Below are positions 54,955-63,695 of a stretch of 64,000 bases of DNA, one piece after another. Position 1 is the first letter of the stretch. Every line of letters begins with the position of its first letter. The notes below the pieces were generated by a model. It did not search any database. It was not told the origin of the DNA and was given only the letters and a program-made list of their open reading frames with translations. This DNA comes from Croceivirga radicis (GTDB lineage Bacteria; Bacteroidota; Bacteroidia; Flavobacteriales; Flavobacteriaceae). Location of the stretch: positions 1-64,000 of the forward strand of contig NZ_MTBC01000005.1 in the NCBI RefSeq assembly GCF_002072105.2. The letters are read 5' to 3'. Position numbers and translations under genes: made by a program.

Positions 54955-55877
54955 GCGAGTTAAGTGTAAACCATCTATTGGGCATAAAATATCTAAAGAA
55001 AAAAGATATAGACCTAATTTTTGAAACTGCAGATCATTTTAAAGAGGTTATAAATCGTTCTATTAAAAAGGTGCCTACCCTTAGGGATATTACTATTGCC
55101 AATATTTTCTTTGAAAATAGTACGCGTACCAAACTATCTTTTGAGCTGGCGGAAAAAAGATTATCTGCAGATGTAATCAATTTCTCAGCCTCCCAATCCT
55201 CAGTAAAAAAAGGAGAAACCTTAATAGACACGGTGAATAATATTCTTAGCATGAAGGTGGATATGGTGGTTATGCGTCATCCTAACCCTGGTGCTGGTAT
55301 ATTTTTATCTAAAAATGTAAAAGCTGCCATAGTAAATGCTGGTGATGGTGCACATGAGCATCCTACGCAAGCCTTGCTAGATTCCTATTCCATTAGGGAG
55401 CGTTTAGGTGATGTTGGTGGTAAAAAAGTTGTTATAGTTGGAGATATATTACATTCTCGTGTGGCTTTATCAAATATATTCGCCTTACAACTACAGGGGG
55501 CAGAGGTAAAGGTGTGTGGTCCTAAAACATTAATACCAAAGTACATAGAGTCTTTAGGAGTTACCGTAGAAACCAATTTGGAAAAAGCGTTGCAGTGGTG
55601 CGATGTTGCCAATATGTTACGTATACAAAACGAACGTCTGGATATCAGTTATTTTCCTTCAACAAGAGAATATACACAACAATTTGGCCTAAATAAAGCC
55701 ATGTTGAAAAGGCTGGATAAGGAAATAGTAGTAATGCATCCTGGTCCAATTAATAGAGGGGTAGAAATAACATCGGATGTCGCAGATTCGGGACAATCCA
55801 TTATCTTAGACCAAGTAGAAAACGGTGTGGCCGTAAGGATGGCGGTAATCTATCTTTTGGCCTCAAAAATTAAGTAA
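54951..55877 (+). CDS. pyrB: Aspartate carbamoyltransferase catalytic chain
   Basis: 308 residues. Condenses carbamoyl phosphate with aspartate, the committed step of pyrimidine synthesis. The carbamoyl-phosphate motif FFENSTRTKLSFELAEKRL is followed by HPTQALLDSYSI and MHPGPINRGVEI. No regulatory chain gene (pyrI) follows. Translationally coupled to pyrR by overlapping ATGA, and followed 2 bp later by a STAS-like gene. Confidence 0.97.
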   Translation: MSELSVNHLLGIKYLKKKDIDLIFETADHFKEVINRSIKKVPTLRDITIANIFFENSTRTKLSFELAEKRLSADVINFSASQSSVKKGETLIDTVNNILSMKVDMVVMRHPNPGAGIFLSKNVKAAIVNAGDGAHEHPTQALLDSYSIRERLGDVGGKKVVIVGDILHSRVALSNIFALQLQGAEVKVCGPKTLIPKYIESLGVTVETNLEKALQWCDVANMLRIQNERLDISYFPSTREYTQQFGLNKAMLKRLDKEIVVMHPGPINRGVEITSDVADSGQSIILDQVENGVAVRMAVIYLLASKIK

Positions 55878-55879
55878 GT

Positions 55880-56212
55880 ATGATTTTTGATAAAGAAGGT
55901 AATACAACCATAGTATTTCAAGAAGATATTTCGTTAGCTGGTTTTTTGAAAAATTTAAACCAGGCATACGATAAAATAAAGCACGACCATTTGGTCATCA
56001 ACCTATTTTCTTTTAGCAAACTATCTGCAAATGATGTTTTGGAATTTTTGGATTTATCCAATAATCATAAAGCCAAAAAAAAGTCTTTTGTCTTAGTAAG
56101 CAATGCTATTTCTTTTGAAGAAATACCAGACGAGCTAACTTTGGTGCCCACGGTACAAGAAGCTAAAGACGTTATTGAAATGGAAGAGATAGAACGCGAT
56201 TTGGATTTATGA
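55880..56212 (+). CDS. STAS-like small protein linked to ribonuclease Z
   Basis: 110 residues. The pattern of strands and helices (TTIVFQEDI, then HLVINLFSF, then KKKSFVLVSN and a final helix VQEAKDVIEMEEIERDLDL) looks like a STAS fold, but the usual phosphorylatable Ser context is unclear. Relatives in Flavobacteriia are often labelled ribonuclease Z merely because of the neighbour; this protein has no metallo-beta-lactamase motif. It is coupled to pyrB (2 bp) and overlaps rnz by four bases. Confidence 0.7.
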   Translation: MIFDKEGNTTIVFQEDISLAGFLKNLNQAYDKIKHDHLVINLFSFSKLSANDVLEFLDLSNNHKAKKKSFVLVSNAISFEEIPDELTLVPTVQEAKDVIEMEEIERDLDL

Positions 56213-57114
56213 AGCTAACCATTTTAGGTTGTTATTCTGCCACTCCGCGAACCCTAAATAACCCAACCGCACAAGTATTAGAGATAAAAAACCATCTTTT
56301 TCTAATAGATTGTGGAGAGGGTACCCAAGTACAGTTACGTAAAAGCAAATTAAAGTTCTCCAGAATAAAGCACATCTTTATATCTCATTTACATGGAGAC
56401 CATTTCTTTGGTTTGCCAGGGTTGGTTTCTACCTTTAGGTTGTTGGGTAGAGAAAAAGAACTGCACATATACGGTCCAAAAGGTATTAAAGAAGCTATAA
56501 CTTTGCTCTTAAAGTTGGGCGATTCTTGGACCAATTACCCATTATATTTTCATGAATTGGAAGGTAGGGAACCTCAAATAGTATATGAGGATGAAAAAGT
56601 AAAAGTATCTACTATTCCACTTGATCATAGAATATATACAAACGGTTTTTTGTTTCAAGAAAAGGAAGGGGCAAGAACCTTAAATGTAGAAGCAGCTAAG
56701 GTATGGGAGGTAGATAAAAGTCAGTTTAATAATATTAAAGCGGGTAAACACGTAGTTTTAGAAGACGGTACCATTGTAGACAATAAAGAATTAACTTTTG
56801 ATCCACCAAAACCCAAAAGCTATGCTTTTTGTAGTGATACCATGTATAAAGAAGACATAGTCCCTATTATTAAAAAAGCAGATTTGCTTTACCATGAGTC
56901 TACATTTCTAGAAAGTGAACAAGAATTAGCCGTCAAAACCAAACACTCTACGGCCAAAGAAGCTGCAGAAATTGCAAAACAAGCACAGGTGGGCAAATTG
57001 ATTTTAGGTCACTATTCTACTCGTTACAAATCCCTAGAAGTATTTAAAGAAGAGGCTCAAACCGTTTTTACTGCTGTAGATTTGGCAGAAGATGGTAAAT
57101 CTTTTGTAGTGTAG
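56209..57114 (+). CDS. rnz: Ribonuclease Z (tRNA 3' endonuclease)
   Basis: 301 residues, short-form tRNase Z. Zinc-binding HLHGDHFFGLPG near 62-73, DCGEGTQVQLRKSKL near 28-42, FCSDTMYKEDI, HSTAKEAAEIA and the final His in LGHYSTRY are present, as is the exosite-like insertion. It trims the 3' trailer of tRNA precursors. Overlaps the STAS-like gene by ATGA, so both are made together. Confidence 0.96.
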   Translation: MKLTILGCYSATPRTLNNPTAQVLEIKNHLFLIDCGEGTQVQLRKSKLKFSRIKHIFISHLHGDHFFGLPGLVSTFRLLGREKELHIYGPKGIKEAITLLLKLGDSWTNYPLYFHELEGREPQIVYEDEKVKVSTIPLDHRIYTNGFLFQEKEGARTLNVEAAKVWEVDKSQFNNIKAGKHVVLEDGTIVDNKELTFDPPKPKSYAFCSDTMYKEDIVPIIKKADLLYHESTFLESEQELAVKTKHSTAKEAAEIAKQAQVGKLILGHYSTRYKSLEVFKEEAQTVFTAVDLAEDGKSFVV

Positions 57115-57135
57115 TATTTGCTTTTAATTCTGCTG

Positions 57136-57143
57136 TAATTTTG
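57136..57143 (+). promoter_or_regulatory. TAnnTTTG promoter box of pdxH
   Basis: TAATTTTG, 13 bases before the pdxH ATG at 57157. An upstream TTTG at 57117-57120 is 15 bases away, shorter than the optimum. Confidence 0.5.
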
Positions 57144-57156
57144 TCAAATTTGTGTT

Positions 57157-57804
57157 ATGCAGAAAGATTTAAGTAACTACCGTAAATCCTACCAAAAAAG
57201 TGAATTGTTGGAAGATGCAATCTCTAATAACCCCATGGAAGTTTTTCAAAAATGGTTTCATGAGGTAGAAGCCACTGATGGCGTAGATGAACCCAATGCC
57301 ATGACCGTAAGTACCATTGGCTTGGATGGTTATCCAAAGAGTAGGGTGGTGCTAATGAAAAAGTTTACTTTTGAAGGCTTTATTTTTTACACCAACTACC
57401 TAAGCGAAAAAGGAAAGGCAATTGCCAATAACCCCAATGTTTGCTTAGCTTTTTTCTGGCCCAACTTAGAAAGGCAAGTATTGATTAAAGGTAAAGCGGA
57501 AAAATTGGCAACAAATCTTTCAGACGGTTATTTTGAATCCAGACCTAGGGGTAGTCAACTTGGAGCGTTGGTTTCTGAACAAAGTGAGCCTATTAAATCC
57601 AGACAAGCGCTAGAAGAAAGACTCATAGCCTTAGAAAAGGAATTGGAAAATAAAGAAATAGAACGTCCAAAACATTGGGGTGGCTATTTGGTGCGCCCTG
57701 TTTCCATTGAATTTTGGCAAGGCAGGCCCAATAGATTGCATGATCGCATTCGGTTTTCGCTACAAGAGGATTTAGATTGGAAAATAGAACGTTTGCAACC
57801 TTAA
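57157..57804 (+). CDS. pdxH: Pyridoxamine/pyridoxine 5'-phosphate oxidase
   Basis: 215 residues. FMN enzyme that makes pyridoxal 5'-phosphate from PNP or PMP. FMN-contacting SRVVLMKKF then GFIFYTNYLSEKGK, LERQVLIKGKAEKL, and the C-terminal signature FWQGRPNRLHDRIRF are intact. First of a run pdxH, SixA-like phosphatase, ppk1, ppx with gaps of 10 bases or less. Confidence 0.96.
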   Translation: MQKDLSNYRKSYQKSELLEDAISNNPMEVFQKWFHEVEATDGVDEPNAMTVSTIGLDGYPKSRVVLMKKFTFEGFIFYTNYLSEKGKAIANNPNVCLAFFWPNLERQVLIKGKAEKLATNLSDGYFESRPRGSQLGALVSEQSEPIKSRQALEERLIALEKELENKEIERPKHWGGYLVRPVSIEFWQGRPNRLHDRIRFSLQEDLDWKIERLQP

Positions 57805-57814
57805 AACAGCTTAC

Positions 57815-58300
57815 ATGAAAACCGTAATTTTTATTAGACATGGCAAATCTTCGTGGGATTTGGAGGTAAGTGATAGGGATAGACCATTAAAGGAACGAGG
57901 AATTAAGGACGCCTATTTGGTAGGAGAGTATTTGTATGCAATCAATAAGGATATAACAGCTGCATACGCTAGTCCTGCCAACAGAGCCCTACATACCGCC
58001 ATAATTGTTTTAAAAACAATAGGATTTAATTTGCAAAATTTTTCTGTGTCTAATGATTTGTATGACTTTTCTGGAGAAAGCGTGCTGCAGTTTCTAAAAA
58101 AATTAGAGAATAAACATGATTGTGTTCTTGTCTTTGGCCATAACCATGCCTTTACAGAAATGGTTAACAAGCTAGGAAATACATACCTAGATAATTTGCC
58201 AACTGCCGGTATGGCCATACTAAATTTTGACATAGAAAACTGGACCAATATAACTAAAGGAAAAACAGAAAAACTTATCTTTCCAAAAGAATTAAGATAA
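57815..58300 (+). CDS. SixA-like histidine phosphatase
   Basis: 161 residues. The catalytic RHG motif is in FIRHGKSSWD near 6-15, and the second His in VFGHNHAFTEMVN. Size and pattern match the SixA branch of small histidine phosphatases; E. coli SixA dephosphorylates phosphotransfer proteins, but flavobacterial targets are unknown. ppk1 begins at the base after its stop codon, so expression is tied to polyphosphate synthesis. Confidence 0.9.
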   Translation: MKTVIFIRHGKSSWDLEVSDRDRPLKERGIKDAYLVGEYLYAINKDITAAYASPANRALHTAIIVLKTIGFNLQNFSVSNDLYDFSGESVLQFLKKLENKHDCVLVFGHNHAFTEMVNKLGNTYLDNLPTAGMAILNFDIENWTNITKGKTEKLIFPKELR

Positions 58301-60385
58301 ATGGCAAAACCTAAGAACGATTACATAAATAGAGAAATTAGTTGGTTGCATTTTAATGACCGTGTACTGCAAGAGAGTGCAGATAAAGATGTACCATTAA
58401 TTGAGCGTTTACGTTTCTTAGGTATTTTTAGCAACAATTTAGATGAGTTTTTTAAGGTACGCTATGCCACTGTAAAACGAATTGTGGATGCTGGTAAAAG
58501 TGGAAAAAGTGTACTTGGAGGAGAAAAGGCAAAGGATCTTTTGGAAGAGATTACTCGCATTGTAATTAAGCAACAAAGTAAGAGTTTAGAAATCTTAAAC
58601 AAAATTCAGCGCGAGCTGGCCACGGAAAACATTTTTATGATTAATGAAACCCAGGTTTCAGAATCGCAAGCGCCATTCGTCAAGGATTACTTTTTAAAGA
58701 AAGTTAATCCAGAACTTACTACAATAATTTTAAACAATCTTAGGGAATTTCCACTCTTAAAAGATACTGCTGCTTATTTGGCGGTTCGTATGGTATTAGA
58801 AGATGAGGTAGGCACTTTTCTACGTAAACGAAACGAAGTTCAATATGCTCTGATAGAGATTCCAAAAGGCATAGACCGTTTTGTAGAATTACCAGAAGAA
58901 GATGGTAAGAATTACATTATTATGTTAGATGATGTAATACGCTATTGTTTAAATAGCATATTTACCATGTTTGAATATAAGGAGATATCTGCACACATGA
59001 TCAAGATTACAAGAGATGCAGAATTGGATATAGATAATGATTTGAGTAAGAGCTTTATTCAAAAGATATCCTCTAGTGTAGAGCATCGTAAGATTAGCGA
59101 TCCGGTACGTTTTGTTTACGATAAAAAAATTAAAATAGATACGCTACGTTTTTTGAAGGAAAAAATGGAGATTGAAGAAACGGATAGCGTTATTCCTGGT
59201 GGTAGATACCATAACCGTAGGGATTATATGGGGTTTCCAAGTTTGGGAAGAACAGACCTGTTGTACGATAAGATAAAACCCCTACCCATTAAAGGGCTGA
59301 GTTTAGAGGGAAGTATTTTTGAGAAGATTGCGCAAAAAGACTATTTGCAATATGCACCTTACCACACTTTTGGGTACCTAATAAAGTTTTTGAAAGAAGC
59401 GGCTTTAGATCCGTATGTAAAATCCATTAAAATTACAATTTACCGTTTGGCATCCGATTCTCAGGTGGCCGCAGCACTTATAAATGCGGTGAAAAATGGA
59501 AAAGATGTTACGGTTCAAATTGAATTACAAGCAAGGTTTGATGAGCGTAATAACATAGAGTATGCCAGTAAGCTACAAGAAGAGGGCATTAAATTAATTT
59601 TTGGGGTACCTGGTCTAAAGGTACATTCCAAAATATGTTTGGTAGAGCGTTTAGAAGGCGAAAAAATTAAACACTATGGGTTTATTAGCACGGGTAATTT
59701 CAATGAAAAAACGGCCCGTATTTATACAGATTATACACTGTTTACGGCTCATGAGGAGATTTTAAGAGAAATAGATAAAGTGTTTGGCTTCTTTGAGACC
59801 ACTTATAAAATTAATAAATACAAACACCTCATAGTTTCTCCCCACTACACAAAAAGTAGGTTTTCTAAGTTAATAGATATTGAGATAGCTAACGCGAAAG
59901 CGGGTAAAGAGGCGTACATACGCATTAAGATGAATAGCTTTACCTCTTACAAAATGGTAGATAAGTTGTACGAAGCTAGTAGGGCAGGGGTAAAAGTGCA
60001 ATTGATTATTCGAGGAATTTGTTGTCTAATTCCTGGAGTAGAAGGAATGAGTGAGAATATTGAAGCCATAAGTGTGGTAGATAAATTTTTAGAACATCCT
60101 AGGTTGTTCATTTTTGGGAATAATGGCGACCCCAAAATTTATATTTCCTCAGCAGATTGGATGACAAGAAATATAGATTATCGCGTAGAAGTAGGTTGTC
60201 CTATTTACGATGAAGATATTAAACAAGAACTTATAGATACGTTTGAGATTTCTTGGAAAGACAATATTAAGGCGCGCGAGTTTACTGCAAAACAAGACAA
60301 TGCTTACAGGGATGACGATAAACCTAAAGTGCGCTCACAATTTGCTACTTATGATTATTACCAAAAGCGAATAGAGAACGAATAG
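58301..60385 (+). CDS. ppk1: Polyphosphate kinase 1
   Basis: 694 residues. Reversible synthesis of polyphosphate from ATP. The N-terminal domain starts YINREISWLHFNDRVLQE. The two phospholipase-D-like catalytic domains carry HSKICLVER (autophosphorylated His) and FISTGNFNEKTARIYTDYTLFT; the C-terminal part has YISSADWMTRNIDYRVEV. The stop is followed immediately by the ppx start (TAGATGG), so a polyphosphate synthesis/degradation pair is co-translated. Confidence 0.97.
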   Translation: MAKPKNDYINREISWLHFNDRVLQESADKDVPLIERLRFLGIFSNNLDEFFKVRYATVKRIVDAGKSGKSVLGGEKAKDLLEEITRIVIKQQSKSLEILNKIQRELATENIFMINETQVSESQAPFVKDYFLKKVNPELTTIILNNLREFPLLKDTAAYLAVRMVLEDEVGTFLRKRNEVQYALIEIPKGIDRFVELPEEDGKNYIIMLDDVIRYCLNSIFTMFEYKEISAHMIKITRDAELDIDNDLSKSFIQKISSSVEHRKISDPVRFVYDKKIKIDTLRFLKEKMEIEETDSVIPGGRYHNRRDYMGFPSLGRTDLLYDKIKPLPIKGLSLEGSIFEKIAQKDYLQYAPYHTFGYLIKFLKEAALDPYVKSIKITIYRLASDSQVAAALINAVKNGKDVTVQIELQARFDERNNIEYASKLQEEGIKLIFGVPGLKVHSKICLVERLEGEKIKHYGFISTGNFNEKTARIYTDYTLFTAHEEILREIDKVFGFFETTYKINKYKHLIVSPHYTKSRFSKLIDIEIANAKAGKEAYIRIKMNSFTSYKMVDKLYEASRAGVKVQLIIRGICCLIPGVEGMSENIEAISVVDKFLEHPRLFIFGNNGDPKIYISSADWMTRNIDYRVEVGCPIYDEDIKQELIDTFEISWKDNIKAREFTAKQDNAYRDDDKPKVRSQFATYDYYQKRIENE

Positions 60386-61288
60386 ATGGCCATTAATATT
60401 CGAAAATTTGCCGCTATTGATATTGGTTCCAATGCGGTTCGTTTTTTGGTGCATAACGTTATTGAAAGAAAAGGGCAACCCGTAAAATTCAAAAAAAGTG
60501 AGCTTATTCGGGTGCCAATTCGTCTGGGAGAAGATGCTTTTATCCTTGGTGAGATTTCTGAGAAGAATCAAAACAGAATGCTAAAGGCTATGAAATCCTT
60601 TAAATTATTAATGGATGTTTATGGTGTAGAAGCGTATTGGGCTTGTGCAACCTCTGCTATGAGAGAAGCCAATAATGGTCAAGAATTAGTATCTAAAATT
60701 GCAACAGAAGCCAATATAGATGTAGATATTATAGATGGCAAAGTGGAAGCCAAAATAATAGCTAGTACAGACTTAAAAGAACTACTGCAAAACGGAAAAA
60801 CGTATTTGTATGTTGATGTTGGTGGAGGTAGTACAGAATTTACCATTTTTAACGGTAACCAGGTCAAAGGCTCAAAATCATTTAAAATTGGAACTGTTAG
60901 GTTGCTAAACCAACAAGTAAAAGAATCTGTTTGGGACGCGATAAAATTGTGGATAAAAGACCATTTAAAGGATGCGGAGAATGTGGAAATAATTGGGTCT
61001 GGAGGTAATATTAATAAGCTGCATAAAATGTCTGGTCGTAAAATTGGGCAGCCGTTATCTTACATATGGCTCAATGCACAATACCACTTTTTGGATGCTA
61101 TGTCTTATGAAGATCGTATAGCAGAGTTAGGATTAAATCAAGATAGAGCAGATGTAATTGTACCAGCCACCAAAATATTCCTTAATACCGCAAAATGGTC
61201 CAAAGCAAAAAAGATACATGTTCCTAAGATTGGTTTATCAGACGGGATGATAAAGACTTTGTATCATAAGGTAACTACCCATGCATAG
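60386..61288 (+). CDS. ppx: Ppx/GppA-family exopolyphosphatase
   Basis: 300 residues, the short two-domain form. Actin-like ATPase fold motifs: FAAIDIGSNAVRFLV near 8-22 and YVDVGGGSTEFTIF near 138-151, plus EIIGSGGNINKL. It hydrolyses polyphosphate or pppGpp. Pairing with ppk1 favours exopolyphosphatase. No C-terminal HD domain is present. Its 3' end overlaps miaE on the other strand by 14 bases. Confidence 0.93.
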   Translation: MAINIRKFAAIDIGSNAVRFLVHNVIERKGQPVKFKKSELIRVPIRLGEDAFILGEISEKNQNRMLKAMKSFKLLMDVYGVEAYWACATSAMREANNGQELVSKIATEANIDVDIIDGKVEAKIIASTDLKELLQNGKTYLYVDVGGGSTEFTIFNGNQVKGSKSFKIGTVRLLNQQVKESVWDAIKLWIKDHLKDAENVEIIGSGGNINKLHKMSGRKIGQPLSYIWLNAQYHFLDAMSYEDRIAELGLNQDRADVIVPATKIFLNTAKWSKAKKIHVPKIGLSDGMIKTLYHKVTTHA

Positions 61289-61856
61289 TTTCTTTTTTAC
61301 CTAGTTTTTTCATAATCTCGGCTTCGTAGTTTAATAAATCCTGCCATTTTTTATCTACAACTTCTTTTTCACCGTATTTCCTAGCAAATTTTAAAAACAT
61401 GGTATAATGGTTTGCTTCACTTACCATTAATTTTCGGTAAAAATCACGAAGGTCGGCATCGTTTATGTTTTCAGATAATAATCTAAATCGCTCACAGCTG
61501 CGTGCCTCAATCATTGCCGCATAAAGAAGTTTGTGTACCAGATGTGTTGTTTTGCTTCCACCCTTTGGAAAAAACTTCATCAATTCAATTACATATTCAT
61601 CCTTACGTTCTCTTCCTAAATTTAAATTTCGTTCTAAAATTTTTTCGTGAACCATATTAAAATGCCCCATTTCTTCCCTGGATAAAGCAATCATTTCTTT
61701 TACTAAATCAGACTTATCTGGAAATCCAATAATTAAAGAAATTGCCATACTAGCCGCTTTTTGTTCGCAATAGGCATGGTCTGTTAAGATTTCTTCTATA
61801 TTTTTTTCTACAATATTTACCCAACGCGGATCTGTTGGTAGTTTAAGTCCTAACAT
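61275..61856 (-). CDS. miaE: tRNA-(ms2io6A37) hydroxylase MiaE-like
   Basis: 193 residues from the ATG at 61856 (MLGLKLPTDPRW); a TTG seven codons upstream would extend into the promoter box. A ferritin-like diiron protein: Glu and His ligands appear as ILTDHAYCEQKAA, SREEMGHFNMVHE, AAMIEARSCERF and VSEANHYTMFL. MiaE hydroxylates the isopentenyl group of ms2i6A at position 37 of tRNA. Length and the LPTDPRWVNIVEKNIEEIL opening match the family. Confidence 0.93.
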   Translation of the reverse strand: MLGLKLPTDPRWVNIVEKNIEEILTDHAYCEQKAASMAISLIIGFPDKSDLVKEMIALSREEMGHFNMVHEKILERNLNLGRERKDEYVIELMKFFPKGGSKTTHLVHKLLYAAMIEARSCERFRLLSENINDADLRDFYRKLMVSEANHYTMFLKFARKYGEKEVVDKKWQDLLNYEAEIMKKLGKKETMHG

Positions 61857-61874
61857 GATTTCTAAAATTTGGAG

Positions 61875-61882
61875 CAAAGATA
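61875..61882 (-). promoter_or_regulatory. TAnnTTTG promoter box of miaE
   Basis: TATCTTTG on the minus strand, 18 bases before the miaE ATG at 61856. It lies back to back with the eboA box, 36 bases away. Confidence 0.5.
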
Positions 61883-61918
61883 AATTGATAGTATTAAATA
61901 AATTAAATTAACCCTCGT

Positions 61919-61926
61919 TATATTTG
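61919..61926 (+). promoter_or_regulatory. TAnnTTTG promoter box of the ebo cluster
   Basis: TATATTTG on the plus strand, 25 bases before the eboA ATG at 61952. No clear TTTG is visible 19 bases upstream. Confidence 0.5.
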
Positions 61927-61951
61927 TAAGACCAACAGATTCTAACCTTTT

Positions 61952-62782
61952 ATGAGTTTATCCGCTAACAGATATCTAGAGGATATTTTTTTAAGTAACG
62001 GAAAAGAAAAGCAGCTATCTTGGTTGCGGCAACAAATCAATAGTATTCTTAGCGCAAAATCGAAACAAAAACTATATATAACTTATAGTTTATGCGCCAA
62101 TCATTTTAATGCGGATGTTACCTTTGATTTAGTACATGAGCAACAAAGTTTTACAGTTAATACCACTTTGTTAGAAGCTGCTCGGTTGTATTTATTGCAA
62201 ACGGTTCTAATTCAAGAGCCAAATTTTGTTAAAGCGGTACAACAGCTTATACAGGTAGCCGACAAAACAGAGTTGGAAGCTTTTTTAAAACACCTCTACT
62301 TATTGCCAAATGCCATAGATTATAAGTTTGCGGGCGTGGAAGCCTTAAGAACCAACATTGCGACTGTTTTTAATGCAATATCTCAACAGAATCCTTACCC
62401 TGGCGCCTATTTTAACGATGCGGAATGGAACCAAATGTATCTAAAAGCAGCTTTTATGCAACAAGATTTGACTAAAATTCTTGACGTGGATAAAAGAGCA
62501 AATAAGGATTTAACCCGTATAATTTTAGATTATGCACATGAAAGATGGGCAGCTGGCCGTACTATTGACCCGCTGTTTTGGAGACCTGTTTCTAAATTTA
62601 TAGATGGTGATGTTTTACATGATTTGGCAAGACTTTTTTCTAGTGCCAATATAAAAGAAAGAAAGGCGGCTACCTTGGTTTGCCAAAGCGCAACAAATGA
62701 AAGTGCCAAAAAGCTGTTAAAAGAAAATAATGAATTTCAGGAAGACGCCATAAGCGGTAAATTAACCTGGCAAAATATTTAA
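61952..62782 (+). CDS. eboA: EboA domain protein
   Basis: 276 residues, soluble and mostly helical, without a signal peptide. The pattern (LSWLRQQINSILSAKSKQKLYITYSLCANHF, ARLYLLQTVL, YPGAYFNDAEWNQMYLKAAFM, ERWAAGRTIDPLFWRPVSKF) is that of EboA, the first protein of the ebo cluster. Its biochemical role is unknown; in cyanobacteria the cluster is needed to move a scytonemin precursor to the periplasm. The TatD-like eboB starts 1 bp after its stop. Confidence 0.88.
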   Translation: MSLSANRYLEDIFLSNGKEKQLSWLRQQINSILSAKSKQKLYITYSLCANHFNADVTFDLVHEQQSFTVNTTLLEAARLYLLQTVLIQEPNFVKAVQQLIQVADKTELEAFLKHLYLLPNAIDYKFAGVEALRTNIATVFNAISQQNPYPGAYFNDAEWNQMYLKAAFMQQDLTKILDVDKRANKDLTRIILDYAHERWAAGRTIDPLFWRPVSKFIDGDVLHDLARLFSSANIKERKAATLVCQSATNESAKKLLKENNEFQEDAISGKLTWQNI

Positions 62783-62783
62783 G

Positions 62784-63695
62784 ATGGAAGAAGAAAAATT
62801 GATGATTATTGATCCCCATGTACACATGACATCTAGAACTACGGATGATTATGAAGCTATGGCTGCAGCAGGTGTAGTTGCGGTTATAGAACCTTCTTTC
62901 TGGTTGGGGCAGCCTAGAACCCAAGTTGGGTCTTTTCAAGATTATTTTAGTAGTCTAGTGGGGTGGGAGCCTTTTAGGGCATCTCAATTTGGAATTAAGC
63001 ACTACTGTACAATTGGCTTAAATTCTAAAGAGGCAAATAACATTCCTTTGGCAGAAGAAGTAATGGATTTATTGCCATTATATCTACACAAAGATAATGT
63101 TGTGGGTATAGGAGAAATTGGATACGATGACCAAACACCAGCAGAAGACCGTTTTTTTAGAGAGCAGTTAGAACTTGCCAAGACGTTCAATATGATGGTT
63201 CAAGTACATACACCACATAGAGACAAGAAAGCGGGCACCTTAAAAAGTATGGAGGTTTGTTTGGAACATGGTCTAGATCCTGGTATGGTGGTGATTGATC
63301 ATAACAACGAAGAAACCGTTAAATCGGTTTTAGATAAAGGTTTTATAGCAGCTTTTACTATTTATCCTAAAACCAAAATGGGTAATCAACGTATGGTAGA
63401 AGTAGTGCGGAAATTTGGAAGCACCAATATTATTGTTGATAGTTCTGCAGATTGGGGTGTAAGTGATCCTTTGGCCGTACCTAAAACAGCGAACCTAATG
63501 TTGCAAAATGGTATTCCAAGAGAAGATGTGGTTAAAACTTGTTACCAAAATGCACTTGACTTTTTTGGTCGTTCAGGGAAAATGAAGCCAGAACATTGGT
63601 TAACTCCAGAGGCTATTGATCAACGAAAATTGTTTAATAACAATAGTGTATTAAGGGGCCAAGAGCCAAAAGTAGAAAACAATAAAATACTCTAA
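62784..63695 (+). CDS. eboB: EboB, TatD-family metal-dependent hydrolase
   Basis: 303 residues, TIM-barrel amidohydrolase. Metal ligands are DPHVHM near 10-15, Glu in GIGEIGYD, His in VHTPH, His in VVIDHNNEE and Asp in IIVDSSADWG. General TatD proteins are nucleases, but this form, between EboA and a UbiA-type gene, is the EboB of the ebo cluster and may act on a different substrate. The next gene overlaps it by one base (TAATG). Confidence 0.9.
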   Translation: MEEEKLMIIDPHVHMTSRTTDDYEAMAAAGVVAVIEPSFWLGQPRTQVGSFQDYFSSLVGWEPFRASQFGIKHYCTIGLNSKEANNIPLAEEVMDLLPLYLHKDNVVGIGEIGYDDQTPAEDRFFREQLELAKTFNMMVQVHTPHRDKKAGTLKSMEVCLEHGLDPGMVVIDHNNEETVKSVLDKGFIAAFTIYPKTKMGNQRMVEVVRKFGSTNIIVDSSADWGVSDPLAVPKTANLMLQNGIPREDVVKTCYQNALDFFGRSGKMKPEHWLTPEAIDQRKLFNNNSVLRGQEPKVENNKIL

